From Bacteroides zhangwenhongii (GTDB taxonomy: Bacteria > Bacteroidota > Bacteroidia > Bacteroidales > Bacteroidaceae), in contig NZ_CP059856.1 in NCBI RefSeq assembly GCF_009193325.2, forward strand, positions 1,240,001-1,304,000: a stretch of 64,000 nucleotides of DNA. The letters are read 5' to 3'. The translations under genes were made by a program, and so were the position numbers. How positions within the stretch are numbered: the stretch's first letter is position 1; each line of letters starts with the position of its first letter. Positions 8,130 to 18,311 of this stretch are shown piece after piece. The notes beneath the pieces are model-generated. The model had not been told where the DNA came from and did no database searches. It saw only the letters and a list, made by a program, of their open reading frames with translations.

Positions 8130-10454
8130 ATGAAACAACTTTTGAAATTAACCGGATGCTTGGCAGTGGCAGGGCTTTTTGCTTCTTGCCAGTCAGTTCA
8201 GCAAGAAGCTAATTATCAGGTAATTCCCTTGCCGCAGGAAATCGTTGTAGAGCAGGGAGCCCCCTTTATCCTGAAAAGCGGAGTAAAGATTCTCTATCCG
8301 GAAGGAAACGAGAAGATGCAGCGCAATGCGAAATTCCTGGCCGACTATCTGAAGACGGCTACGGGAAAAGACTTTACCATTGAGGCCGGAACAGAAGGAA
8401 AAAATGCCATTATCCTGGCTTTGGGGACAGAAAATGAGAATCCGGAAGCCTATCAATTGAAAGTTGCCGGTGACGGAGTAACCATTACCGGTTCTACGGA
8501 AGCCGGAGTATTTTATGGTATCCAGTCTTTGCGTAAATCTTTGCCTATTGCCGTGGGAACAAATATAGCCCTCCCGGCCGTAGAAATCAAAGACGCTCCC
8601 CGTTTTGGTTATCGTGGCGCCCATTTCGATACCAGCCGTCATTTCTTCACGGTAGATGAAATAAAGACTTACATCGATATGCAGGCATTGCACAACATGA
8701 ACCGTTTGCATTGGCATATCACGGATGATCAAGGATGGCGTCTGGAAATCAAGAAATACCCGAAGCTGACAGAAATCGGTTCCAATAGAACGGAAACCGT
8801 CATCGGACGCAACTCCGGTGAGTATGACGGTAAACCTTACGGTGGATTCTATACGCAGGAACAGGCAAAAGAAATTGTAGAATATGCTGCAGAACGTTAC
8901 ATAACCGTTGTTCCTGAAATAGACCTTCCGGGACATATGCAAGCTGCCCTTGCCGCTTATCCTGAGCTGGGTTGTACCGGTGGTCCGTACGAAGTATGGA
9001 GACAGTGGGGAGTATCTGAAGACGTGCTTTGTGCCGGAAATGATCAGGTATTGAAATTCCTCGAGGATGTATATGGAGAATTGATTGAAATCTTCCCATC
9101 GGAATATATCCATGTGGGTGGTGACGAATGTCCGAAAGTAAGATGGGAACAATGTCCGAAGTGCCAGGCACGTGCCAAGGCGTTGGGCTTGAAATCGGAT
9201 AAGGAACACTCTAAAGAAGAACGTTTGCAGAGTTTCATTATCAATCATATCGAGAAGTTCCTCAATGCTCACGGACGCCAGATTATCGGTTGGGATGAAA
9301 TCCTTGAAGGCGGACTTGCTCCGAATGCCACTGTAATGTCATGGCGCGGCGAAAAAGGAGGTATTGAAGCCGCCAGGCAGAAACACGATGTCATCATGAC
9401 TCCGAATACTTATTTATATTTCGACTACTATCAGTCTAAAGATATCGAAAATGAACCTTTCGGTATCGGAGGTTATCTGCCGATGGAAAGAGTATACAGC
9501 TACGAGCCTATGCCAGCTTCTCTTACTCCGGAGGAACAGCAATATATAAAAGGGGTACAAGCTAATCTTTGGACCGAATATATCGCTACATTCCCGCATG
9601 CGCAATATATGGTATTGCCCCGTTGGGCTGCTTTGTGTGAAGTTCAGTGGACGAATCCCGATAAGAAGAATTATGCAGACTTCCTGTCTCGTCTTCCTCA
9701 GTTAATCAGATGGTATGAAGCCGAAGGATATAATTATGCTAAACACGTCTTTGAGGTGCAAGCCCAATTTGAACCGAATCCGGCAGAAGGAACATTGGAT
9801 ATTACGTTATCTACTATTGATAAGACCCCTATTCATTATACTTTGGACGGTACGGAACCTACCGCTGCTTCTCCTTTGTATGAAGGTGTGTTGAAACTCA
9901 AGGAAAATGCTACCTTGTCCGCCAAAGCTATTCGTCCTTCAGGAGACAGCAAGGTGCTTACCGAGAAAATTGATTTCAGCAAATCCAGCATGAAGCCGAT
10001 TGTTGCCAATCAGAAAATCAATGAACAATATATGTTCAAGGGAGCTGCTACATTGATAGACGGTCTGAAAGGAAACAGTAGTTACAAATCCGGCCGTTGG
10101 ATTGCTTTCAACGGAAATGACATGGATATGACGATTGATCTCCAACAACCCGTAGAGATTTCAAGCGTGTCCATCTCTACTTGTGTTGCCAAAGGCGATT
10201 GGGTATTCGATGCGAGAACTATGTCCGTAGAAGTTTCGGATGACGGAAAGAACTTCACTAAAGTTGCTTCCGAAGAATATCCGGAAATGAAAGAAGATGA
10301 TAAAGACGGTGTCTATGATCATAAGTTGACCTTTACTCCGGTGAAAACGCAGTATGTAAGAGTTGTTGCATCACCGGAGAAATCAATGCCGACATGGCAT
10401 GGTGGAAAAGGTAAAAACAGTTTCTTGTTTGTAGACGAAATCAGTATTGATTAA
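8130..10454 (+). CDS. Beta-N-acetylhexosaminidase, GH20, lipoprotein with C-terminal discoidin-like domain
   Basis: A 774-residue GH20 enzyme that removes terminal GlcNAc or GalNAc from glycans. Order: lipoprotein signal ending at Cys20 (GLFASC), GH20b N-terminal domain (about 30-150), catalytic barrel (about 155-500) with HWHITDDQGWRLEIKKYP and the Asp-Glu catalytic pair in HVGGDECPK (about 328-336), then a chitobiase-like Ig domain (IHYTLDGTEPT) and an F5/8-type carbohydrate-binding domain to the end. It uses substrate-assisted catalysis by family rule. The surface or periplasmic lipoprotein probably acts after the sialidase has exposed sub-terminal sugars. Its stop overlaps the next start (TAATG). 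Confidence 0.96.
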   Translation: MKQLLKLTGCLAVAGLFASCQSVQQEANYQVIPLPQEIVVEQGAPFILKSGVKILYPEGNEKMQRNAKFLADYLKTATGKDFTIEAGTEGKNAIILALGTENENPEAYQLKVAGDGVTITGSTEAGVFYGIQSLRKSLPIAVGTNIALPAVEIKDAPRFGYRGAHFDTSRHFFTVDEIKTYIDMQALHNMNRLHWHITDDQGWRLEIKKYPKLTEIGSNRTETVIGRNSGEYDGKPYGGFYTQEQAKEIVEYAAERYITVVPEIDLPGHMQAALAAYPELGCTGGPYEVWRQWGVSEDVLCAGNDQVLKFLEDVYGELIEIFPSEYIHVGGDECPKVRWEQCPKCQARAKALGLKSDKEHSKEERLQSFIINHIEKFLNAHGRQIIGWDEILEGGLAPNATVMSWRGEKGGIEAARQKHDVIMTPNTYLYFDYYQSKDIENEPFGIGGYLPMERVYSYEPMPASLTPEEQQYIKGVQANLWTEYIATFPHAQYMVLPRWAALCEVQWTNPDKKNYADFLSRLPQLIRWYEAEGYNYAKHVFEVQAQFEPNPAEGTLDITLSTIDKTPIHYTLDGTEPTAASPLYEGVLKLKENATLSAKAIRPSGDSKVLTEKIDFSKSSMKPIVANQKINEQYMFKGAATLIDGLKGNSSYKSGRWIAFNGNDMDMTIDLQQPVEISSVSISTCVAKGDWVFDARTMSVEVSDDGKNFTKVASEEYPEMKEDDKDGVYDHKLTFTPVKTQYVRVVASPEKSMPTWHGGKGKNSFLFVDEISID

Positions 10455-12526
10455 TGAATATAAGAAATAGACACGCTAAAGTTTGTCTTTTCTTATGGAT
10501 ATTAGGGATGTGCCTTGCGGTGCATCCCATCAAAGCACAGTCCGTAATTCCTGTTCCATTGAAAATGGAGCGGGGTGCGGACTACTTTTTTCTATCAGAA
10601 AAGACAAAACTTTATACAAACTTAGAGGGGGAAGAAGCGAGGCTTTGGGAGAACTGTCTGCAAGCACTTCCTGTTTCGTTGAAGAAAGGTTCGAAAAAGG
10701 ACGTACGCCAAGTACTTTCACTGCTGATAACCGGAAAGAATGAGCGGTTGCCCTCTCCGGAAAGTTACACACTGTCCGTCACTCCCCGACGAATCATTAT
10801 CCGTTCAACTTCCGGAGCCGGATTATTTTACGGAATGCAGACACTGTTACAGTTGCTTACCCCTTCGGGCACGGGCTATTCCGTCGCATCCGTTGAAATA
10901 GAGGATACTCCTCGTTTTGCTTATCGTGGTTTTATGCTCGATGTTTCCCGCCATTTCTTCTCCAAAGAATTTGTGAAGAAGCAGATAGACGCATTGGCTT
11001 TTTATAAAATAAACCGGCTTCATCTGCATCTGACTGATGCGGCAGGCTGGCGCATTGAGATAAGGAAATACCCTTTGCTCACTGACTTTGCCGCTTGGCG
11101 TACGGAGCCGAACTGGAAGAAATGGTGGAACGGTGGACGCGGATACGTTCGCTTCGATGAACCTGGAGCTTCCGGTGGTTATTATACTCAGAAAGACATT
11201 TGTGAAATACTTGAATATGCCCGTCAGCATTATATGACGGTCATCCCTGAAATAGAAATGCCTTCCCATTCGGAAGAAGTGCTGGCTGCTTATCCGCAAC
11301 TGTCCTGTTCGGGCGAGCCGTACAAGAATTCGGACTTCTGTGTCGGTAATGAAGAAACCTTTGCCTTTCTCGAAAATGTGCTGACCGAAGTCATGGAACT
11401 TTTTCCGTCAGAATATATCCATATCGGTGGTGATGAGGCTGGCAAGTCGGCATGGAAAACGTGCCCGAAGTGTCAAAAGAGAATGAAGGATGAACATCTT
11501 GCCAATGTAGATGAACTGCAAAGTTACCTGATACACCGCATTGAGAAGTTCCTCAATGCTCACGGTCGTCATTTGCTGGGATGGGACGAGATATTGCAAG
11601 GAGGTATGGCTCCCAATGCTACTGTTATGTCCTGGCGTGGAGAAGAAGGTGGGATCGCTGCCGTAACCTCCGGTCATCGGGCAGTCATGACACCCGGCGC
11701 TTATTGTTATCTGGACAGTTATCAGGATGCACCCTATTCACAGCCGGAAGCTATCGGCGGATACCTGCCATTGAAGAAAGTGTATTCGTACGATCCGGTT
11801 TCCGTTTCCCTGACTACAGAACAGGCTAAACTTGTTTACGGTGTGCAGGGTAACTTATGGGTGGAATATATTCCCACTCCCGAACAGGTTGAATATATGA
11901 TGTATCCCCGTATCCTCGCATTGGCGGAAGTGGCTTGGTCTGCTCCCGAGCGTAAGTCATGGCCGGATTTCCATGCCCGCGCCTTGAAAGCGGTGAGAGA
12001 GTTACAGGCAAAGGGGTATCATCCTTTCGATTTGAAGAATGAAATCGGCAGTCGTCCGGAATCCGTACAACCCGTTGCCCATCTGGCATTGGGTAAGAAG
12101 GTAATATACAATTCGTCGTATAGTCCCCATTATCCGGCACAGGGCAATACCGCTCTAACGGACGGCATACGTGGCGATTGGACGTATGGTGACGGTTGTT
12201 GGCAGGGATTTATTGACGGTGACCGGTTGGATGTGACAATCGATATGGAAACTGTTACTCCCATTCATTCCGTTACTGCTGCTTTCATGCAAGTGACGGG
12301 TGCGGAGGTGTTTTTGCCTGAGTCTGTCACAATCTCTGTCTCTGACGATGGAACCAATTTTACGGAATTGGAACACCGGACTTTTGAAGTCGCCAAAGAA
12401 ATTCCTATCCAGTTTACGGACATCTCATGGAAGGGGAATGCGACAGGAAGATACATTCGCTATCAGGCTCAAGCCGGAAAAGAGTTCGGAGGCTGGATAT
12501 TCACAGATGAGATAATCGTGAAATAA
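10454..12526 (+). CDS. Beta-N-acetylhexosaminidase, GH20 (second copy)
   Basis: A 690-residue paralogue of the preceding gene, overlapping its stop by one base (TAATG), so translation is probably coupled. The signal peptide runs to about residue 29 (VHPIKAQ) and lacks a lipobox cysteine, suggesting a periplasmic enzyme beside a lipid-anchored partner. The GH20b domain is followed by the catalytic barrel with RLHLHLTDAAGWRIEIRKYP and the Asp-Glu pair in HIGGDEAGK (about 323-331). The C-terminus is an F5/8-like domain (SVTISVSDDGTNF). It lacks the chitobiase-like Ig insert of the first copy. The two may differ in linkage or sugar preference; this is inference. Confidence 0.95.
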   Translation: MNIRNRHAKVCLFLWILGMCLAVHPIKAQSVIPVPLKMERGADYFFLSEKTKLYTNLEGEEARLWENCLQALPVSLKKGSKKDVRQVLSLLITGKNERLPSPESYTLSVTPRRIIIRSTSGAGLFYGMQTLLQLLTPSGTGYSVASVEIEDTPRFAYRGFMLDVSRHFFSKEFVKKQIDALAFYKINRLHLHLTDAAGWRIEIRKYPLLTDFAAWRTEPNWKKWWNGGRGYVRFDEPGASGGYYTQKDICEILEYARQHYMTVIPEIEMPSHSEEVLAAYPQLSCSGEPYKNSDFCVGNEETFAFLENVLTEVMELFPSEYIHIGGDEAGKSAWKTCPKCQKRMKDEHLANVDELQSYLIHRIEKFLNAHGRHLLGWDEILQGGMAPNATVMSWRGEEGGIAAVTSGHRAVMTPGAYCYLDSYQDAPYSQPEAIGGYLPLKKVYSYDPVSVSLTTEQAKLVYGVQGNLWVEYIPTPEQVEYMMYPRILALAEVAWSAPERKSWPDFHARALKAVRELQAKGYHPFDLKNEIGSRPESVQPVAHLALGKKVIYNSSYSPHYPAQGNTALTDGIRGDWTYGDGCWQGFIDGDRLDVTIDMETVTPIHSVTAAFMQVTGAEVFLPESVTISVSDDGTNFTELEHRTFEVAKEIPIQFTDISWKGNATGRYIRYQAQAGKEFGGWIFTDEIIVK

Positions 12527-12570
12527 TCCGTGAAATAACCGTGCGGTACTCCGTGTCCCAAAAATAAAAA

Positions 12571-12609
12571 AAAGAAGGAATCCACTCAACCAGATTCCTT
12601 CTTTTTTTG
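12571..12609 (+). terminator. Rho-independent terminator after the hexosaminidases
   Basis: Arms AAGAAGGAATC and GATTCCTTCTT with a 10-base loop, followed by a T tract; A-rich on the other side. It ends the hexosaminidase transcript before the second SusC gene. Confidence 0.88.
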
Positions 12610-12644
12610 TTATATTTATAGTATTACCTTAAAAACTAACAATT

Positions 12645-15392
12645 ATGATACGACGACACGGTAAACTAACATTGCTCACTTTTCTTTTGTCGGCTTCATG
12701 TAGTGATATATTCGCTCAGGAGATACCCGTTACCACGCCCATAGACTCATTGATAACTGTTGGATATGCCACCGGAAGTTTGAAAACCCTCTCCGGTTCC
12801 GTAGAGAAGATTACGGAGACACAGATGAATAAAGACCAGATAACGAACCCTTTGGAAGCAATCCGCGGACGTGTGCCGGGCTTGACCGTCCAACGCGGAT
12901 CAAACGGTCCGGCAGCCTTGGATGCGGTACGCCTGCGGGGAACCACCTCACTGACCAGTGGCAATGACCCTTTGATAATCGTCGACGGAGTATTTGGCGA
13001 CTTGAGTATGCTCACCTCCATTTACCCTACGGATATTGAGAGCTTCACCATTTTGAAAGACGCTTCCGAAACCGCACAATACGGTTCACGAGGAGCCTCC
13101 GGTGTGATTGAAGTCACCACTAAAAAAGGAATGAGCGGCAGAACACAGGTAGCCTACAACGGTAGCTTCGGAATTTCCACCGTCTACAAGAATCTGAAAA
13201 TGCTGTCCGGCGATGAGTACCGCCGTGTCGCCTCGGAACGCGGGATTTCCATTCTGGATAAAGGAAATAACACCGATTTTCAGAAAGAGATTGAACAGAC
13301 AGGACTACAACAAAACCATCACATCGCCTTTTATGGCGGTTCCAGTGAGTCCAGCTATCGCGTTTCTCTTGGTTTCATGGATCGTCAGGGAGTGATTTTG
13401 AATGAAGACATGAAAAACTTCACTTCGAATATGAACATGAATCAGAAAATGTTCGACGGCTTCCTGAACTGCGAGCTGGGAATGTTCGGTTCCATTCAGA
13501 AGAATCATAATCTGGTGGATTATCAGAAAACGTTCTATTCGGCAGCCACATTCAACCCCACCTATCCCAACCATAAAGACCCCGTCACCAATTCCTGGGA
13601 CGGAATAACGACTGCCAGCCAAATCACCAATCCATTGGCATGGATGGAAGTGCAGGACGATGATGCCACTTCGCACATCAGCACGCACGCCCGTTTGACT
13701 TTCAATCTGCTGGAAGGACTGAAACTAAACCTCTTCGGCGCTTATACCTATAATATCGTGGAAAATTCGCAATACCTTCCCACCTCCGTCTGGGCGAACG
13801 GCCAGGCTTACAAAGGAACCAAAAAGCGAGAATCCTTGCTGGGCAACATGATGCTGACCTATAAGAAAAACTGGAAAAAACATTTCTTTGACGTGCTGGC
13901 ACTTGCCGAACTTCAAAAAGAAACCTACACGGGATATTATACAACAGTAAGCAATTTCAGCACCGACAAATTCGGGTATAATAATCTTCAGGCAGGCGCA
14001 CTCCGCTTGTGGGAAGGCACTAATTCTTACTACGACCAACCCCGTCTGGCATCTTTCATGGGACGTTTCAACTATACATACGCCGACCGCTACGTACTGA
14101 CGCTGAACGCCCGTACAGATGCTTCCTCCAAATTCGGAGCGAACCATAAATGGGGATTCTTCCCCTCCGCATCTGCCGCATGGGTGATTAGTGAAGAAGA
14201 ATTTATGAAGCAGTTGCCGATGGTGGATAATCTGAAATTCCGTATTGGCTACGGTTTGGCAGGTAATCAGAGCGGGATTGACTCATACACTACATTGAAC
14301 CTTGTAAAGCCGAACGGTGTAGTCCCCGTCGGAAACTCCGCCGTCGTATCTTTAGGAGACTTACGGAACACAAATCCCGACCTGAAATGGGAAGTGAAAC
14401 ATACCTTTAATACCGGTATCGACGTAGCTCTTTTCGGCAACCGCCTGCTGCTTTCCGCCAACTATTACAACTCCCGAACCACAGACATGCTTTACCTTTA
14501 CAACGTAAGCGTACCGCCTTTCACCTATAACACCTTACTTGCCAACATCGGTTCCATGCGCAACTGGGGTACGGAAATCGCCATCGGCATCACCCCCTTG
14601 AAGACCAAGGATATGGAACTGAATATCAATGCCAATATCACTTTCCAGCGCAACAAACTGCTCTCATTAAGCGGTATGTACAACGGCGAAATGCTTTCTG
14701 CCCCCGAATATAAAAGTCTTGCCAGCCTCGACGGAGCAGGCTTTCACGGAGGATACAACCACATCGTATATCAGATGGTGGGTCAACCGTTGGGCGTGTT
14801 CTATCTTCCCCACAGTACGGGACTCGAATCCGATGGAAACGGTGGATACACCTATGGCATCGCCGATCTGAATGGCGGAGGTGTCAGCCTTGAAGATGGT
14901 GAAGACCGCTACGTGGCAGGACAAGCCGTACCTAAAACGATTCTTGGCTCCAACATCAGTTTCCGCTACAAGCGTTTCGACCTGTCTTTGCAGGTTAACG
15001 GAGCTTTCGGACATAAAATTTACAACGGAACCTCCCTGACCTATATGAACATGAATATATTTCCCGACTATAACGTAATGAAGAAAGCCCCGAAACAGAA
15101 CATCAAGGATCAAACCGCCACCGACTATTGGTTGGAAAAGGGAGATTATGTCAACTTCGACTATGTGACGCTGGGTTGGAACGTGCCGATTGAGAAAGTA
15201 CAGAAACTGAAGAAATATGTCCGTTCCCTGCGTCTGGCATTTACAGTCAACAACCTGGCAACCATTTCCGGTTATTCGGGACTTTCACCTATGATTAACA
15301 GTTCAACGGTGAACTCCACTTTAGGCGTGGATGATAAACGGGGATATCCGTTGGCGCGGACGTACACACTGGGATTGAGTATTAACTTTTAA
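12645..15392 (+). CDS. SusC-like TonB-dependent transporter lacking the N-terminal regulatory domain
   Basis: A 915-residue RagA/SusC-family receptor. A signal peptide (to about residue 25, SDIFAQ) leads almost at once into the TonB-box/plug region (LITVGYATGSLKTLSGSVEKI, PLEAIRGRVPGLTV, ILKDASETAQYGSRGASGVIEVTTKKG). The barrel follows and ends in TLGLSINF. Unlike the first SusC in this window it has no carboxypeptidase-D-like domain between signal and plug. Its stop overlaps the frame of the SusD-like gene (TAATG), and the two will be co-translated. A TATATTTA at 12611-12618 just after the terminator may be its promoter. Substrate unknown; the neighbouring enzymes suggest an amino-sugar oligosaccharide. 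Confidence 0.94.
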   Translation: MIRRHGKLTLLTFLLSASCSDIFAQEIPVTTPIDSLITVGYATGSLKTLSGSVEKITETQMNKDQITNPLEAIRGRVPGLTVQRGSNGPAALDAVRLRGTTSLTSGNDPLIIVDGVFGDLSMLTSIYPTDIESFTILKDASETAQYGSRGASGVIEVTTKKGMSGRTQVAYNGSFGISTVYKNLKMLSGDEYRRVASERGISILDKGNNTDFQKEIEQTGLQQNHHIAFYGGSSESSYRVSLGFMDRQGVILNEDMKNFTSNMNMNQKMFDGFLNCELGMFGSIQKNHNLVDYQKTFYSAATFNPTYPNHKDPVTNSWDGITTASQITNPLAWMEVQDDDATSHISTHARLTFNLLEGLKLNLFGAYTYNIVENSQYLPTSVWANGQAYKGTKKRESLLGNMMLTYKKNWKKHFFDVLALAELQKETYTGYYTTVSNFSTDKFGYNNLQAGALRLWEGTNSYYDQPRLASFMGRFNYTYADRYVLTLNARTDASSKFGANHKWGFFPSASAAWVISEEEFMKQLPMVDNLKFRIGYGLAGNQSGIDSYTTLNLVKPNGVVPVGNSAVVSLGDLRNTNPDLKWEVKHTFNTGIDVALFGNRLLLSANYYNSRTTDMLYLYNVSVPPFTYNTLLANIGSMRNWGTEIAIGITPLKTKDMELNINANITFQRNKLLSLSGMYNGEMLSAPEYKSLASLDGAGFHGGYNHIVYQMVGQPLGVFYLPHSTGLESDGNGGYTYGIADLNGGGVSLEDGEDRYVAGQAVPKTILGSNISFRYKRFDLSLQVNGAFGHKIYNGTSLTYMNMNIFPDYNVMKKAPKQNIKDQTATDYWLEKGDYVNFDYVTLGWNVPIEKVQKLKKYVRSLRLAFTVNNLATISGYSGLSPMINSSTVNSTLGVDDKRGYPLARTYTLGLSINF

Positions 15393-15403
15393 TGGAGGAG
15401 GAG

Positions 15404-17047
15404 ATGATGAAACAATATATGAAAAATAAAAGTCGGTTAGGATTCTTTCTGGCAATGTGTCTGGGTTTATTCTCATGTAGTAAGTTTTTGGAGGAAAATC
15501 CGAAAGATAAGTTACCCGAAGATGACGTTTACAATACAATCTCGGAAGTATATCTCAATGCAGTAGCTTCGCTTTATACATACGTAGGCGGTTATAGTGA
15601 TAGTCAGGGATTGCAGGGAACGGGTAGGGGAGTCTACGACCTGAACACCTTTACCTCCGACGAAGCCATTATCCCCACCCGTGGAGGTGACTGGTATGAC
15701 GGTGGTTTTTGGCAAGGACTTTACCTGCACGATTGGGGAATAGAGAATGATGCCATTCAGGCTACATGGGAATATCTCTATAAAGTCGTCATGTTAAGTA
15801 ACAAATCACTGGAACGGATAGACAAATTCGCCGAAACTCATTCCGCTACGGAACTGCCGACATACCGTGCCGAAGTACGTGCCATACGGGCTATGTATTA
15901 TTATTACCTGATGGATTTGTTCGGACGCATCCCGCTAGTTCAATCCTCTTCCGTAGCAATGAAAGATGTAGTGCAAAGTGAACGGAAAACGGTCTTTGAC
16001 TTTGTTGTCAAGGAATTGCAAGAGGCGGCTCCTTTGTTGAGCGATGCACATAGCAACCAGTCCGGTCCTTACTATGGCCGTATCACTCGCCCCGTGGTAA
16101 CTTTCCTACTGGCCAAACTGGCTTTGAACTCCGAAGTTTATACAGACAATGATTGGACGGACGGACAACGCCCGGATGGAAAAAATATAAAGTTCACAGT
16201 GAACGGCAGCGAACTCAATGCCTGGGAAACAGTCATCTACTATTGTGACCAACTCAAGACTATGGGCTACAAACTGGAACCGGAATACGAAACGAATTTC
16301 TCCATATTCAACGAACCGTCCGTAGAGAATGTCTTCACTATCCCGATGAACAAAACTCTGTACACCAACCAGATGCAATATCTCTTCCGTTCCCGCCACT
16401 ATAATCACGCCAAGGCTTACGGACTAAGCGGTGAGAACGGTCCCAGCGCCACCATTGAAGCCCTCGAAACTTTCGGTTATGAAACCGCGGAACAAGATCC
16501 CCGTTTTGATATTTGCTATTTTGCAGGAATTGTCCACGACCTGAAAGGAAACATAATCAAACTAGATAATGGAACGGTACTGGAATATCTGCCCTGGAAA
16601 GTATCTCTGGATATAACAGACACCTCATACGAACAAACCGCAGGAGCCCGCATGAAAAAGTATGAAGTCGACCCGACTGCCACAAAAGACGGTAAGTTGA
16701 TGGAGAATGACATTGTATTGTTCCGCTATGCAGACGCTTTGTTGATGAAGAGTGAAGCGAAAGTCCGGAACGGAGCAAACGGAGATGAAGAACTCAATGA
16801 AGTTCGTAGCCGTGTCAACGCTTCTCCTCGCACTGCCACTTTAGAGAATATCCTTGCCGAACGTCAGCTGGAACTGGCTTGGGAAGGATGGAGACGACAG
16901 GACTTAGTCCGCTTCGGGAAGTTTACAAGAGCTTACAGCAGCCGTCCGCAACTGCCGGATGAAGCAAGTGGATATACAACTGTATTCCCTATACCGGAGA
17001 AAATACGGGTGATGAATGAGAGGTTGAAGCAGAATCCGGGGTATTAG
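15404..17047 (+). CDS. SusD-like surface glycan-binding lipoprotein
   Basis: A RagB/SusD-family protein of about 547 residues. In-frame ATGs occur at 15392, 15404, 15407 and 15419. I prefer 15404 because an unusually strong purine tract (GGAGGAGGAG) lies just before it, and strong Shine-Dalgarno-like sequences are otherwise rare in this window. The lipoprotein signal ends at LGLFSC, followed by SKFLEENPKDKLP. The SusD helical RAEVRAIRAMYYYYLMDLFGRIPL segment is near residue 155, and the C-terminal ILAERQLELAWEGWRRQDLVRFGKF signature near 480 is diagnostic. It pairs with the preceding SusC. A hairpin terminator follows 28 bases after the stop. Confidence 0.94.
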   Translation: MMKQYMKNKSRLGFFLAMCLGLFSCSKFLEENPKDKLPEDDVYNTISEVYLNAVASLYTYVGGYSDSQGLQGTGRGVYDLNTFTSDEAIIPTRGGDWYDGGFWQGLYLHDWGIENDAIQATWEYLYKVVMLSNKSLERIDKFAETHSATELPTYRAEVRAIRAMYYYYLMDLFGRIPLVQSSSVAMKDVVQSERKTVFDFVVKELQEAAPLLSDAHSNQSGPYYGRITRPVVTFLLAKLALNSEVYTDNDWTDGQRPDGKNIKFTVNGSELNAWETVIYYCDQLKTMGYKLEPEYETNFSIFNEPSVENVFTIPMNKTLYTNQMQYLFRSRHYNHAKAYGLSGENGPSATIEALETFGYETAEQDPRFDICYFAGIVHDLKGNIIKLDNGTVLEYLPWKVSLDITDTSYEQTAGARMKKYEVDPTATKDGKLMENDIVLFRYADALLMKSEAKVRNGANGDEELNEVRSRVNASPRTATLENILAERQLELAWEGWRRQDLVRFGKFTRAYSSRPQLPDEASGYTTVFPIPEKIRVMNERLKQNPGY

Positions 17048-17074
17048 GAAGAAGATAGTAGTAATCAAAATAAA

Positions 17075-17109
17075 AAATCCTCGATTTTCATCCGGAGAAT
17101 CGAGGATTT
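17075..17109. terminator. Bidirectional terminator between SusD and alkC-like genes
   Basis: Perfect 12-base arms AAATCCTCGATT and AATCGAGGATTT with A/T-rich flanks on both sides, lying between two convergent genes. Confidence 0.88.
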
Positions 17110-17133
17110 ATATTATTTGTTGCAGCAATCGAA

Positions 17134-18273
17134 TTACTCAATCAAATCGAAATCATATTTTTCAAATTCACTCCCATTGATTATTATAGCAATTTGATGA
17201 AGCCCGAGATGGAATTTTCTCGTCGTAACCACGCGGAAAGAGTGCTTTCGCGTTATTCGTGTGGTAGAATTCCCGGTATATTCTTTTTCGCTGATTTTAT
17301 GAACTTTCTTCGTCAGCGTTCCATTTGCTTTTTGGTAATAAATACCATATTCAAGCCGTATTTTGATTGTCTTATTGCTATGATTCAACAAGTTAAAACC
17401 AAACTCCAACGAATCCCCGACTTTAACCTTAGGACTTGAAATCTGAAAATCCTTCACACTAATATTATTTCTGATAGAATCAAAACCAAACAACTCCATC
17501 ACCTCCGGAATCCCTTGCTTTAAGAGCGTCCGGCAACCGTGTTTAATAATCCAGTCTACCTCTTTCGATTCACCCTTCCATTTCTTTGCCAAATCAATGA
17601 CAATTTCCGGATTATCTTTCGCAATATCATTCAAATTATTGGCAACGCTCAACCGTACAAATCTTGCCGGATCATTTTTAAGATTCTCCAAAATAGGAAT
17701 AATAGGTGTCGGATCTTTCTTCAGATTCGGCAAAGCCATCGCCCAAGGCAAACGCGGACGGCAACCTTCTGACGCAAGCCGCCTTACTCCCCAATGCTCA
17801 TGTTTCGACCAAACCAACATCTGCTTCATCATTTTATCCGGATATTTTATAATAAAAGGATGAGTCACAAACTCGCAACTTGTGAACTGCGTGATTTTCT
17901 CTATCGCCTTGACAGACGTTTCATAATCATCCAACCCATATTGCTCGACATAATTATCCAGAATCGCCCCATACTCCAGCATCAATCCAAATTTCGTATC
18001 ATCTATCACCGAAAAATCAGGCCGCGTACTTTTTACATGATCCAACAACTCAAGAATCTTAGCGATTGCCTCTTTGTAATCTGCCGGCAAAAACTTTTTC
18101 AGAATGGTAGTGATATGTATGCAGCGCTGTTTAAGTTCCCTGCCTTCCCATTCATCATCCATAACTTGAGAAACAAACCCGTGAGCATCAAAATCATCGA
18201 TAACAAGTTTCAAATCTTTCGTAAATAGGTCGAAAAATTGCTCGTTGTACATATTCTTAAAAGGTTCTGCCAT
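17134..18273 (-). CDS. AlkC-type DNA alkylation-repair glycosylase with C-terminal Ig-like domain
   Basis: A 379-residue HEAT-like repeat protein of the AlkC/AlkD superfamily, which excises alkylated purines without flipping the base. Residues about 30-260 are helical repeats carrying the AlkC-type signature HEHWGVRRLASEGCRPRLPWA (around 160-180) and VRLSVANNLNDIAKDNPE. From about 270 the sequence changes to beta-rich (ISSPKVKVGDSLEFGFNLLN), matching the Ig-like domain described for some AlkC proteins. No signal peptide. A good promoter lies upstream on the same strand. A single gene between convergent terminators, so probably monocistronic. Assignment as AlkC, not AlkD, rests on the signature and the extra domain. 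Confidence 0.87.
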   Translation of the reverse strand: MAEPFKNMYNEQFFDLFTKDLKLVIDDFDAHGFVSQVMDDEWEGRELKQRCIHITTILKKFLPADYKEAIAKILELLDHVKSTRPDFSVIDDTKFGLMLEYGAILDNYVEQYGLDDYETSVKAIEKITQFTSCEFVTHPFIIKYPDKMMKQMLVWSKHEHWGVRRLASEGCRPRLPWAMALPNLKKDPTPIIPILENLKNDPARFVRLSVANNLNDIAKDNPEIVIDLAKKWKGESKEVDWIIKHGCRTLLKQGIPEVMELFGFDSIRNNISVKDFQISSPKVKVGDSLEFGFNLLNHSNKTIKIRLEYGIYYQKANGTLTKKVHKISEKEYTGNSTTRITRKHSFRVVTTRKFHLGLHQIAIIINGSEFEKYDFDLIE

Positions 18274-18311
18274 ACTTGAAGTCTATATTTAGTCTCTATT
18301 TATTTGCTACA

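Noticed and set aside
8193..9272. A 359-codon leftward open frame inside the first hexosaminidase
   Set aside because: It is antisense to a clear GH20 gene with conserved catalytic motifs, has no signal or domain, and arises from codon bias.
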